Positions 1 to 7,258 of a DNA stretch of 64,000 bases are shown piece by piece. The stretch covers positions 186,001-250,000 of the forward strand of contig NZ_JAAGVZ010000004.1 in NCBI RefSeq assembly GCF_010882125.1. The letters are read 5' to 3'. The notes under the pieces were generated by a model. It saw only the letters and a list, made by a program, of their open reading frames with translations, made no database searches and was not told where the DNA came from. Position 1 is the first letter of the stretch, and each line of letters starts with the position of its first letter. Both the position numbers and the translations under genes were made by a program. This DNA comes from Peribacillus alkalitolerans. Lineage in GTDB: Bacteria > Bacillota > Bacilli > Bacillales > DSM-1321.

Positions 1-216
1 TAATATCCCTGACACAAAGGCTACTAGGGACAACAAGACCATGAACCCTCCCCATGCGAGAATAACCGACATATCATTCTTCAAAATTCCTTCATCGATG
101 ATTTTTGCCATTAATAATGGTTGCCAAAGCTCGACTGCCAATTCCGTCAGCATAAAAAACAGGGCTATTCCGACGGCTATTTTATATGGATTTAGGAAGT
201 GTAACACCTTACTCAT
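1..216 (-). CDS. ABC transporter (permease/ATPase half), N-terminal fragment
   Basis: The reverse strand reads 72 codons without a stop, starting at ATG 216-214 and running off the left window edge. The fragment begins MSKVLHFLNPYKIAVGIALF and holds the first two hydrophobic segments of an exporter-type transmembrane domain, including a motif like LWQPLLMAKIIDEGI. This motif is typical of heterodimeric multidrug ABC exporters such as the YfiB/YfiC group. A GGGGG-rich ribosome binding site sits 5 bases upstream; an in-frame ATG at 228-226 is an alternative start. The ATP-binding domain would lie outside the window, so the substrate cannot be named. Confidence 0.7.
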   Translation of the reverse strand, partial: MSKVLHFLNPYKIAVGIALFFMLTELAVELWQPLLMAKIIDEGILKNDMSVILAWGGFMVLLSLVAFVSGIL

Positions 217-230
217 CTTATCCCCCATTC

Positions 231-551
231 TGTACCATCCTTAGCTGCATTTGTATCAACCTTTAGGAAACCGAATATCTCGAAGTACTTTAATGTTTTC
301 TTTTATTTTACTATTTTATCTTAGAATTTGAAATAATTAGAATTTTTTAATTACCTATCCATCTCTTTATTTTGCTCAGTATTCGTTTCGATACACTCCC
401 TAATAAAGAGTTGGATATTAAACAGCTTCCCAAGTTTCACTGCAAAAGTAATGGGTCACTTCTTCTATATCTATACATTCAAATTGTACTTTTTCATAGA
501 AAAAAAGATACCCTAAAGGTAAATACATTCTTTCCTTTGAGTATCCTGTCA
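231..551. other. Intergenic stretch, nothing clear
   Basis: AT-rich stretch between the ABC transporter start and the aspartokinase relic. I see no convincing gene, terminator or strong promoter in it. Confidence 0.4.
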
Positions 552-911
552 TCATCTCGATACACCAACTAACCAAGGTGCAAAAAATGCATTGTACAAT
601 GCATTTACCGCTTTGTGTTCATCCCTCGCCTTGATTCCGAACACAATGCTTACTTCCGAAGATCCTTGGTTAATCATCTCTATATTAATCCCAACACTGG
701 ACAACGCCTTTGAAGCTCGTGCAGTAGTCCCTACATTATGTCGCATGCCTTCACCTACAATCATGATTAAGGCCAAACCATGTTCTACTATAACATCATC
801 AGCATCTAGCTCATTTTTAATCCTTTCAATAATAATCCTTTCCTTCTCTAAATCCAACGAATTTTCTCTCAATATGACCGTATCATCGTCAACTCCAAGG
901 AGTATTCTCAT
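552..911 (-). pseudogene. Aspartate kinase (class III, YclM-like) C-terminal ACT-domain relic
   Basis: The reading frame carries the end of a lysine-sensitive-type aspartokinase: GVDDDTVILREN, then ALIMIVGEGMRHNVGTTARA, then INIEMINQGSSEVSIVFGIK and a normal C-terminus ending a little after ALYNAFF. These are the regulatory ACT repeats. The kinase domain is missing. The DNA just upstream encodes ENGVSYENTP in another frame, which is the expected preceding segment in full-length enzymes, so a frameshift lies near 898-902 (about two bases lost before GGAGTT). The longer open frame up to 1070 is non-homologous. An ATG at 911-909 preceded by GGAG could still allow a roughly 119-residue product, but decay is the simpler reading. 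Confidence 0.75.
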
Positions 912-1125
912 AAGATACTCCGTTTTCCATTCAGAAATATTAATTCTGAATTTTTGATAAATATGAGTCTTATTATCTCTCCGGAAAATTAAAGTTGTAA
1001 GATATTTTTCCACTACACAAAAACACTTGTACTCATACAACGAACAAATGCTAGTAAATTGACTTTTCATCTTTTTGCCCTAACAATAAAGAAACAATAA
1101 AAAGATATCATGACAAGGAGATAAT

Positions 1126-1989
1126 ATGGACGTCAAAGCAAGAGCACTTTACGATTATTTGGTCGACCATGCTACGGAATTTACAGAAGAGTGGTTTACA
1201 TATCAAACAGTGAAAACAGGCTCTGATTATTCATTGGATGCTCCACCTCATGTAATTAGCAAAATCAAGGAACAAAATTCTCAATATGTCCGTTTCCTTG
1301 CACAATCCCTTCTCCAAACAGAGGAAGAAATGAAAGATACTATTTCTGATTGGACGAGTAAGACTGCAGCAGATCGCGTTCAATCAAAGACTTCTCTAGA
1401 TGAGGTCGCTAGAAATAATGGTGTTTTTCGTAGGGTCTACTGGGAATATATAAAAAAGTTTGTTAAAGAAACAGATTTAAACATTGAATTGGATGATGTC
1501 TTCTATTGGGAAAAAAAATTAAACTACGCTCTGGATTATGTACTTGAAACATTTATCGCGTTTTTCATGGAAATCATGATAAATCGTTTGACTTCCCAAG
1601 CCACATTAATCAGGGAATTAAGCACCCCAGTCATAACATTAACGAACAAAGTCGGCCTTTTACCCATTATCGGTGAGATCGATACGACACGTGCAAAAAG
1701 CATTTTAGAATCAACACTGACCCAGGCTGTTAAAGCCAGGGTAACCATCTTAATCATTGATTTATCTGGTGTTGTTATGGTTGATACAATGGTCGCCCAA
1801 CAGGTATTCCAACTAATCGATTCCTTACGTATAGTAGGGATAAAAGCCATCTTAACAGGCATTAGGCCAGAGGTAGCACAGACATCCATTCAGCTAGGCA
1901 TTGATTTCTCAGGAATCCAAACAGAAAACTCCCTTCAAAAAGTCATCAGTCAATTGGCCAAAACAAATGGACTGTGCTTTTTTGAATAA
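1126..1989 (+). CDS. RsbR-family stressosome protein (RsbRD/YqhA-like)
   Basis: A 287-residue protein with a variable N-terminal sensor domain (about 1-155) and a C-terminal STAS domain (about 160-280). STAS landmarks are ELSTPVI (164-170), GEIDTTRAK (183-191), the central IDLSGVVMVDTMVA (211-224) and TGIRPEVAQT (244-253). In this family Thr/Ser residues in the STAS domain are phosphorylated by the RsbT kinase; T187 and S214 are the best local candidates by alignment from memory. Family members assemble with RsbS and RsbT into stressosomes that feed the general stress sigma factor, SigB. The start is ATG with AAGGAG nearby. It stands alone, as RsbR paralogues often do, so the sensed signal is unknown. 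Confidence 0.85.
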   Translation: MDVKARALYDYLVDHATEFTEEWFTYQTVKTGSDYSLDAPPHVISKIKEQNSQYVRFLAQSLLQTEEEMKDTISDWTSKTAADRVQSKTSLDEVARNNGVFRRVYWEYIKKFVKETDLNIELDDVFYWEKKLNYALDYVLETFIAFFMEIMINRLTSQATLIRELSTPVITLTNKVGLLPIIGEIDTTRAKSILESTLTQAVKARVTILIIDLSGVVMVDTMVAQQVFQLIDSLRIVGIKAILTGIRPEVAQTSIQLGIDFSGIQTENSLQKVISQLAKTNGLCFFE

Positions 1990-2023
1990 AAAATGAACTT
2001 AACAAGCATTTTTGCTTTAAAAA

Positions 2024-2057
2024 AGACTGGATTGAACGTAATAGTTCAATCCAGTCT
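2024..2057. terminator. Bidirectional intrinsic terminator
   Basis: A perfect 14-bp stem (AGACTGGATTGAAC and its complement) with a 6-nt loop lies between the converging rsbR-type and zinc-ribbon genes. The minus-strand side is followed by a run of T, the plus side by a weaker T-rich tail. Confidence 0.8.
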
Positions 2058-2063
2058 CTTTAC

Positions 2064-2270
2064 TTATCCGCCAAAAAACAAATCTAGAATATTAGAACCC
2101 ATAGAAGCTTTTTTATTATAGAATTCGGAATATCCACATTTCTTGCAATAGATGACAACAAACTGGTTGTGTTGGATATCAAACATTTTTGATAATCCTG
2201 TTCCTGTCATGGCTACTTCTTTCCTGTCTGTTTCAGTATGACCGCATTTAATGCATCCGCCACCACTCAT
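2064..2270 (-). CDS. Small zinc-ribbon protein (YpzJ/COG3478-like)
   Basis: A 68-residue protein with two CxxC knuckles (GCIKCGH near the start, YCKKCGYSE near residue 45) that would bind one zinc ion. The C-terminus SNILDLFFGG is typical of a small family of predicted nucleic-acid-binding zinc ribbons in Firmicutes. I chose the ATG at 2270 because AAAGGAG lies 8 bases upstream (2279-2285); the longer open frame to 2330 has no such site. The biochemical role is unknown. Confidence 0.75.
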   Translation of the reverse strand: MSGGGCIKCGHTETDRKEVAMTGTGLSKMFDIQHNQFVVIYCKKCGYSEFYNKKASMGSNILDLFFGG

Positions 2271-2350
2271 CCAAATCGCTCCTTTACTATTTCTCTCTTT
2301 TAATACGTAGAGAGAGGAGTGAAGTTTCAATGAACGATGATTTCCCCATA

Positions 2351-3682
2351 TTACTTTACAGAATTACTGGCTATATGGATAGCGTCCCATACTCCAGAAA
2401 ATGGTGGGGCATAACACAAATCTGTCATTCCAAGTTCATCTACTGTCATTTTATTGTGGATGGCCACAGCAAAAACATCTATCCTCAATACTGCCCCTTT
2501 GTTGCCCAGTGCCTGTGCCCCGAGAATCACTCTTGTTCGTTTATCACAAATCAACTTAATCCAAATTGGAGTGGCATCTGGATAGTATCTAGGGTGGACC
2601 ATGGTTTTAATAAATGAAGTAGTGTATTCTAAGGCATTCCTTTTCGCATCTTGTTCCGTCATACCTGTTCTACCCATTTCAATATCAAATACCTTAATGG
2701 CTGCACTTCCGAGTGTACCTACAAATTTTATATGACTACCAAGGATATTACTGCCTGCAATTCTTCCACATTTATTAGCAGTAGTACCAAGAGGAATGAA
2801 CTGATTTTCTTCCATTACTCTGTTATACACCAAGGCACAGTCTCCTGCGGCATATATATCTTCTATGTTTGTTCTCATTTCACGATCAATAAGGATTGCC
2901 CCATTCTTTGCAAAATGAATGCCTGATTCATGTAAAAACTCTGTTGCAGGTTTAATCCCGATTGATACAAGCACTAGATCTGCTTTATATGTTCCTTTAT
3001 TAGTCTTGACTCCTTCAACATTTGTTTTCCCAACAAAGCCCTCTACCTTTTCATTAAAATGAAGCTCTACACCGTGTTTTTCTAGCTCCTTATGAGCCAT
3101 GTCTGTCATTTCAGTGTCAAATGTTTTTAGAACTCTTTCACCATGTTCAATCACTTTTACATTTTTCCCCTGATAACGAAAAGCTTCTGCTGCCTCGATC
3201 CCTACAAATCCTCCACCAACAATCACGACATCTTTTATACTAGGTTGATCCACTAGTTTCTTAAGTAGGAGACCATCGTCCAGTGTTTTCAAAACATGAA
3301 TATTCGCTAACTCTTTACCTGGTATTGGAGGTATTTTTGCATAAGTCCCTGTCGCTACCATAAGCTTGTCATAAGAATCCTGGATTAGCTTGTTCCCCTC
3401 CAGATCTTTTACATGGATTACCTTTTCTTCAGGAATTACCTTGACTACCTCATGCCTAAGATGAATTGTGATTCCCTTTTCTTCAAACTCCTCTTTAGAC
3501 CTTGCTATCAATTTTCGATAATCGTCATTTTCTCCTGAAATATAATAAGGCATCCCACATGCCCCATACGAAACAAATCTTCCTTTTTCATAAACAACTA
3601 CTTCAGCTTCAGGATTAATACGTTTGATTTTTGAGGCTGCAGACATTCCCGCAGCAACCCCGCCAATAATTAATATCCTCAT
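2351..3682 (-). CDS. CoA-disulfide reductase / NADH oxidase-type flavoprotein
   Basis: A 443-residue pyridine nucleotide-disulfide oxidoreductase. The N-terminal FAD site is IIGGVAAGMSAA (residues 5-16). The single redox cysteine is C42 in YGACGMPYY, the position used by NADH oxidases and CoA-disulfide reductases. The NAD(P)H site is VVIVGGGFVGIEAAEA, and the second FAD motif is IYAAGDCA. The C-terminal dimerisation domain is complete. Such enzymes reduce CoA disulfide (or a persulfide or O2) with NAD(P)H in the cytosol; which substrate applies cannot be told from sequence. It lies about 100 bp downstream of the class II aldolase gene on the same strand and may be co-transcribed with it. Confidence 0.85.
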   Translation of the reverse strand: MRILIIGGVAAGMSAASKIKRINPEAEVVVYEKGRFVSYGACGMPYYISGENDDYRKLIARSKEEFEEKGITIHLRHEVVKVIPEEKVIHVKDLEGNKLIQDSYDKLMVATGTYAKIPPIPGKELANIHVLKTLDDGLLLKKLVDQPSIKDVVIVGGGFVGIEAAEAFRYQGKNVKVIEHGERVLKTFDTEMTDMAHKELEKHGVELHFNEKVEGFVGKTNVEGVKTNKGTYKADLVLVSIGIKPATEFLHESGIHFAKNGAILIDREMRTNIEDIYAAGDCALVYNRVMEENQFIPLGTTANKCGRIAGSNILGSHIKFVGTLGSAAIKVFDIEMGRTGMTEQDAKRNALEYTTSFIKTMVHPRYYPDATPIWIKLICDKRTRVILGAQALGNKGAVLRIDVFAVAIHNKMTVDELGMTDLCYAPPFSGVWDAIHIASNSVK

Positions 3683-3784
3683 GAGATCGCTTCACCCACA
3701 TTCAATTGAACTTTAAAAGGAACATGTCACTCTTACCTTACCCATTTCTTAGTAAGTTTCAGCTCACTCTTAAGATATTATGAA

Positions 3785-4606
3785 TTAATCTTTATTTATT
3801 TCAGTCTGATTTAGATTCGGTAAAATATTTTTCAAAACATCCTCAGTGACCTTTAGGACAATTTCTTGAATCAATTCTTTTTGCGTAGAAAAACTGAATT
3901 GATCGATTGAAGCCTTGTTATTCGACTCGTTTACAGGGATACCTCCCGTTATGATTCCCATTCTATTTCTGATTTCTATTAGGTCCGAAATTTGCGAGCT
4001 GTTTAATTCATTTACTTGTTTAATGATGTTATTTGAATACATCGTCATTAATGCATAATGCTCTAAAGATTCCATTCGATAGTACGCTTCTAAAATATCT
4101 CTACCCCATGTCAGAGCACCATGGTTTGCAAGTAAGACAGCATTGTATCCCTTGCAGTATGGTGCAATAGATGCTGGAACCTCATCTGTACCTGGTGTTG
4201 CATATGGGGCGACTGGGACCGTTCCTAAAATCACCACCGCTTCTGGTGAAATTGGTTGATCGAGACTGATTCCCGCAATGGCGAACGAAGTGGCAACTGG
4301 TGGATGGGCATGAACGACCGCATTAACATCTGGGTTTTCATTGTATACCTTTAAATGCATCTTTACTTCCGAGGATGGACTAAACTCGCCTATTAGTACA
4401 TTTCCCGTCAGATCCATTTTTACCATCATATCGGGAGTCATGAAACCTTTACTAACTCCGGTTGGTGTCGTCCAAATAGTATCCTGTCCCACTTTAATCG
4501 ATATATTTCCATCATTTGCTGCTACAAAATTTTTATTATAAATACGTCTACCAATCTCACAGATTAATTCTTTAGCCTCAAGATCAGTGGGGTATTTTTT
4601 TTCCAT
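3785..4606 (-). CDS. Class II aldolase (fuculose-1-phosphate aldolase type)
   Basis: A 273-residue zinc aldolase/epimerase of the AraD/FucA family. The expected catalytic Glu and three zinc His ligands are visible as E80 (SSEVKMH), H99 and H101 (VVHAHPPVA) and H162 (ANHGALTWG). The family cleaves ketose-1-phosphates such as fuculose-1-P to DHAP and an aldehyde. The nearby mtnA and mtnK suggest that 5-methylthioribulose-1-P or 5-deoxyribulose-1-P is the substrate (inference). Residues about 205-273 extend beyond the usual roughly 215-residue core: a polar linker, then an amphipathic helix around STQKELIQEIVLKVTEDVLK, resembling microcompartment encapsulation peptides. AGGAG lies 9 bases before the ATG. 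It is divergent from the DeoR-type regulator. Confidence 0.85.
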   Translation of the reverse strand: MEKKYPTDLEAKELICEIGRRIYNKNFVAANDGNISIKVGQDTIWTTPTGVSKGFMTPDMMVKMDLTGNVLIGEFSPSSEVKMHLKVYNENPDVNAVVHAHPPVATSFAIAGISLDQPISPEAVVILGTVPVAPYATPGTDEVPASIAPYCKGYNAVLLANHGALTWGRDILEAYYRMESLEHYALMTMYSNNIIKQVNELNSSQISDLIEIRNRMGIITGGIPVNESNNKASIDQFSFSTQKELIQEIVLKVTEDVLKNILPNLNQTEINKD

Positions 4607-4744
4607 AAGTGCATTCTCCTAAACAATATGATATGGAATTTTTTTATTAAAATTCTCATTCTAAAAGTTGTGTTGTTTTATAGTTATATTATGTTGTTTA
4701 TATGGATGAATAACAAGAAAACTAATAAAAATACCATAAAATCA

Positions 4745-4786
4745 CAAAATAAATCTGCTTATTTTAGTATATGTCCAAAATAAATC
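4745..4786. promoter_or_regulatory. Candidate DeoR-type operator: paired direct repeats
   Basis: The 11-mer CAAAATAAATC occurs at 4745-4755 and again at 4776-4786, 31 bp apart, about three helical turns. It lies between the divergent aldolase and DeoR-family genes. That is where an autoregulating repressor of both would bind. Assignment to this regulator is inference. Confidence 0.45.
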
Positions 4787-4838
4787 AAAACAAAATGTTA
4801 TACTTTTAATTAAACTTACTTTTTCAAGGAGTTCTAAT

Positions 4839-5600
4839 ATGCTTCCAATAGCCCGTAAAAATAAAATTAAAGAAATGATTCTGGAGAAAAAAAGCGTAAC
4901 TGTTTCCGAACTTACTTCTATTTTCCAAGTGACTGAGGAAACGATTCGAAGGGATTTAAAACAATTAGAGGATGAGGGTTTTCTTAATCGTACATATGGT
5001 GGCGCTTATATTTCTGAAGGGGTCCAAAACGATGTAGATGTCACCATTCGTGAATTCGTCCACGTAGAAGGCAAACGTAAAATTGCTTCGAAATGTCTTT
5101 CTTACATTAAGAATGGAGATTCCATTTTTTTAGATGCTTCTACTACCTCATTGGTAATCGCTTCGATGCTTAAGGAATTGAAAATTACAGTCGTTACTAA
5201 CTCCATTAAGGTTGTATCAACTCTAATGGACAATCCTAATATTCGACTTGTTATCATCGGAGGGACCTTAGCCCATTCTTCCCTATCCAACCTTGGAAGA
5301 AATGCAGAGTACAATATGAAATATTATTTCTTTGACACAGCCTTTATTTCTTGCCGTTCTATCAGTATGCAGCACGGGATCACCGACTCCAATGAACAGC
5401 AAGCAGGCATTCGAAAACTTGCAGCTGAACACGCCAATAATGTATTCCTAGTCGCAGACTACACGAAGTTCGACAAAACCTCATTCGCAAGCATATGTGG
5501 GTTCGATTTAATTGATACAGTAGTTATAGACGAGAAATTAAATGACGACTGGCATACTTTCTTACAAGATCATAACGTTAGCTTAATAGAATGTGAATAA
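4839..5600 (+). CDS. DeoR/GlpR-family transcriptional regulator
   Basis: A 253-residue protein with an N-terminal winged helix-turn-helix (residues 5-55, with VSELTSIFQVTEETIRRDL) followed by the sugar-phosphate-sensing DeoRC domain (about 75-235). In the family a phosphorylated sugar releases the repressor from its operator. The ATG is preceded by AAGGAG. Its position between the divergent aldolase and the convergent mtnA-mtnK pair makes a methylthioribose- or deoxyribose-phosphate intermediate a reasonable effector (inference). Confidence 0.85.
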   Translation: MLPIARKNKIKEMILEKKSVTVSELTSIFQVTEETIRRDLKQLEDEGFLNRTYGGAYISEGVQNDVDVTIREFVHVEGKRKIASKCLSYIKNGDSIFLDASTTSLVIASMLKELKITVVTNSIKVVSTLMDNPNIRLVIIGGTLAHSSLSNLGRNAEYNMKYYFFDTAFISCRSISMQHGITDSNEQQAGIRKLAAEHANNVFLVADYTKFDKTSFASICGFDLIDTVVIDEKLNDDWHTFLQDHNVSLIECE

Positions 5601-5604
5601 ATAC

Positions 5605-5641
5605 AAAATCCCGCCACTTACATAGATGGCGGGATTTTTTT
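5605..5641 (+). terminator. Intrinsic terminator of the DeoR-family gene
   Basis: Stem AAAATCCCGCCA (5605-5616) pairs with 5627-5638 and runs into seven T. It sits five bases after the stop codon. Confidence 0.9.
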
Positions 5642-5675
5642 GGGATTCATATTTTGACTTTCGTGTAGGAGCAAT

Positions 5676-5896
5676 AAAAAGCACATCGAATTCTTAAAAA
5701 GCGGAACGATTCTTTAAAAAGCGCATTGCATCCATAAAAAGCGCAATGTATTCCTAAAAAGCGGATGTATTCTTTAAAAAGCACATTGCTTCTAAAAAAA
5801 GCGAATAGCTTCTTTAAAAAGCGCAATGTATTCCTAAAAAGCGCAACAATTTATTAAAAAGCACACTTGGTTTCTTAAAAAGCGCAAATTTCTATT
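5676..5896. repeat. Array A: eleven AAAAAGC cores at 20-bp pitch
   Basis: AAAAAGC starts at 5676, 5696, 5716, 5736, 5756, 5776, 5796, 5816, 5836, 5856 and 5877. Every step is exactly 20 bp except the last, which is 21. Most cores read AAAAAGCGCA or AAAAAGCACA; the 10-13 bases between cores vary but are AT-rich, often near ATTCTTT. There is no open frame through it. It lies between two convergent genes and their terminators. Confidence 0.9.
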
Positions 5897-5898
5897 AT

Positions 5899-6109
5899 CG
5901 TGCATATTTTTAAAATAACGTGCAGAATTTGCACCCTATCATGCGTATTTTTAAAATAACGTGCAGAAATTGTATCCTATCGTGCGTATTTTTAAAATAA
6001 CGTGCAGAATTTGCACCCTATCGTGCGTATTTTTAAAATAACGTGTAGAAATTGCACCCTATCGTGCGTATTTTTTAAAATAACGTACAGAATTTGCACC
6101 CTATCGTGC
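5899..6109. repeat. Array B: five 41-bp units made of two 20/21-bp half units with CGTGC cores
   Basis: CGTGC or a one-base variant starts at 5899, 5919, 5940, 5960, 5981, 6001, 6022, 6042, 6063, 6084 and 6105. The spacing alternates 20 and 21 bp until one extra T in the last unit. One half unit reads CGTGCGTATTTTTAAAATAA, the other CGTGCAGAATTTGCACCCTAT. The array directly abuts array A. Sequence identity between units is high, pointing to recent expansion. Confidence 0.9.
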
Positions 6110-6133
6110 AGATATTGATGATTCCTCCCTACC

Positions 6134-6170
6134 AAAAAGGATGGCCTCAAATTACCCAAGGCCATCCTTT
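6134..6170 (-). terminator. Intrinsic terminator of mtnA
   Basis: An 11-bp stem (AAAGGATGGCC at 6136-6146 with 6160-6170) lies just downstream of the mtnA stop on the minus strand and is followed there by TTTTT. Confidence 0.9.
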
Positions 6171-6181
6171 CTTCTATTAAT

Positions 6182-7249
6182 CTATTTCTTAAACATATTG
6201 GGTAGATTTTCTTCAAACGGAGCATAAGCAATTCCATTTTCGGTGATGATTCCAGTGATTAAGCTGTTGTCCGTTACATCGAATGCAGGATTGTATGTTT
6301 TCACATCATTGGGTGCCATCGGCTTTTCATACCATGTGGAAGTGATTTCCGACGATGGACGAAGCTCGATGTGGATATCCTCACCAGTTTTACATTCTAA
6401 ATCTACTGTAGATAGAGGCGCACATACATAGAAAGGAATGTTGTAGTGCTTAGCTAAAATGGCAACTCCAGATGTTCCAATCTTATTGGCAGAATCTCCA
6501 TTCAACGCAACACGGTCACATCCAACCAACACGGCCTGAATTTTCCCTTCCTTCATGACGATAGAAGCCATATTATCACAAATAAGCGTCACATCAACTC
6601 CCGCTTCTTGAAGTTCCCATGCTGTAAGTCGGGCACCTTGTAATAATGGTCTCGTTTCATCAGCATAAACCTTAAAGTCATAGCCTTTTTCTTGTCCAAG
6701 GTAGATGGGAGCCAATGCTGTACCATATTTTGCTGTCGCAATGGTTCCTGCATTACAGTGAGTCAATATTCCCCAACTTGGTTCTAGTACGGATAGAGCG
6801 TGTTGTCCAATCGATTCACATACCTTTTCATCTTCAGCACGAATCAGCTCGGATTCCTCACGCAATGCTTCTATTACTTCTACTACACTTTTATCTTCTT
6901 CTTTTTTAAATCTAGTATCCATTCGGTCCAAAGCCCAGAATAGATTCACAGCTGTTGGGCGGGATGAAGCTAGATATTCCTTCACTTTTACGAAATCTTG
7001 ATACAGTTCTTCATACGACGAAGCTGAAGATTGTTTCGTACCAAGATACACACCATATGCCGCTGCTATCCCAATTGCTGGAGCGCCCCGAACTTTTAAT
7101 AGATAAATAGCATCCCAGATATCCTTCATTTCTTTTAGTTCAAGAAACTTCTTTTCATTCGGAAGTAAGGTTTGATCTAGTAATACAAGAGTATCCCTCT
7201 CGTCATCAAGTCTTACGGATTGAATTACGTCAACAGGTCGTCCCATCAT
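6182..7249 (-). CDS. mtnA: Methylthioribose-1-phosphate isomerase MtnA
   Basis: A 355-residue member of the eIF2B-like isomerase family, converting 5-methylthioribose-1-P (or 5-deoxyribose-1-P) into the corresponding ribulose-1-P. Family landmarks are RGAPAIGIAAAYG (54-66), the catalytic cysteine C165 in LTHCNAGTIAT, and the catalytic aspartate D245 in GCDRVALNGDSANKIGT. Length equals that of the B. subtilis enzyme within a few residues. AAGGAGG lies 4 bases before the first ATG (7249) and 7 before the second (7246), so the second may be used. It follows mtnK after a 9-bp gap, clearly one operon. No mtnW, mtnX, mtnB or mtnD is seen in the window. Confidence 0.95.
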   Translation of the reverse strand: MMGRPVDVIQSVRLDDERDTLVLLDQTLLPNEKKFLELKEMKDIWDAIYLLKVRGAPAIGIAAAYGVYLGTKQSSASSYEELYQDFVKVKEYLASSRPTAVNLFWALDRMDTRFKKEEDKSVVEVIEALREESELIRAEDEKVCESIGQHALSVLEPSWGILTHCNAGTIATAKYGTALAPIYLGQEKGYDFKVYADETRPLLQGARLTAWELQEAGVDVTLICDNMASIVMKEGKIQAVLVGCDRVALNGDSANKIGTSGVAILAKHYNIPFYVCAPLSTVDLECKTGEDIHIELRPSSEITSTWYEKPMAPNDVKTYNPAFDVTDNSLITGIITENGIAYAPFEENLPNMFKK

Positions 7250-7258
7250 GATGCCTCC

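Noticed and set aside
5676-6109. Possible CRISPR array
   Set aside because: Unit is only 20-21 bp with a 5-10 bp core; no fixed 24-37 bp repeat with unique spacers and no cas genes.
5992-6237. 81-codon minus-strand frame over array B and the end of mtnA
   Set aside because: Peptide is a translation of the repeat unit and overlaps the mtnA terminator and mtnA itself.
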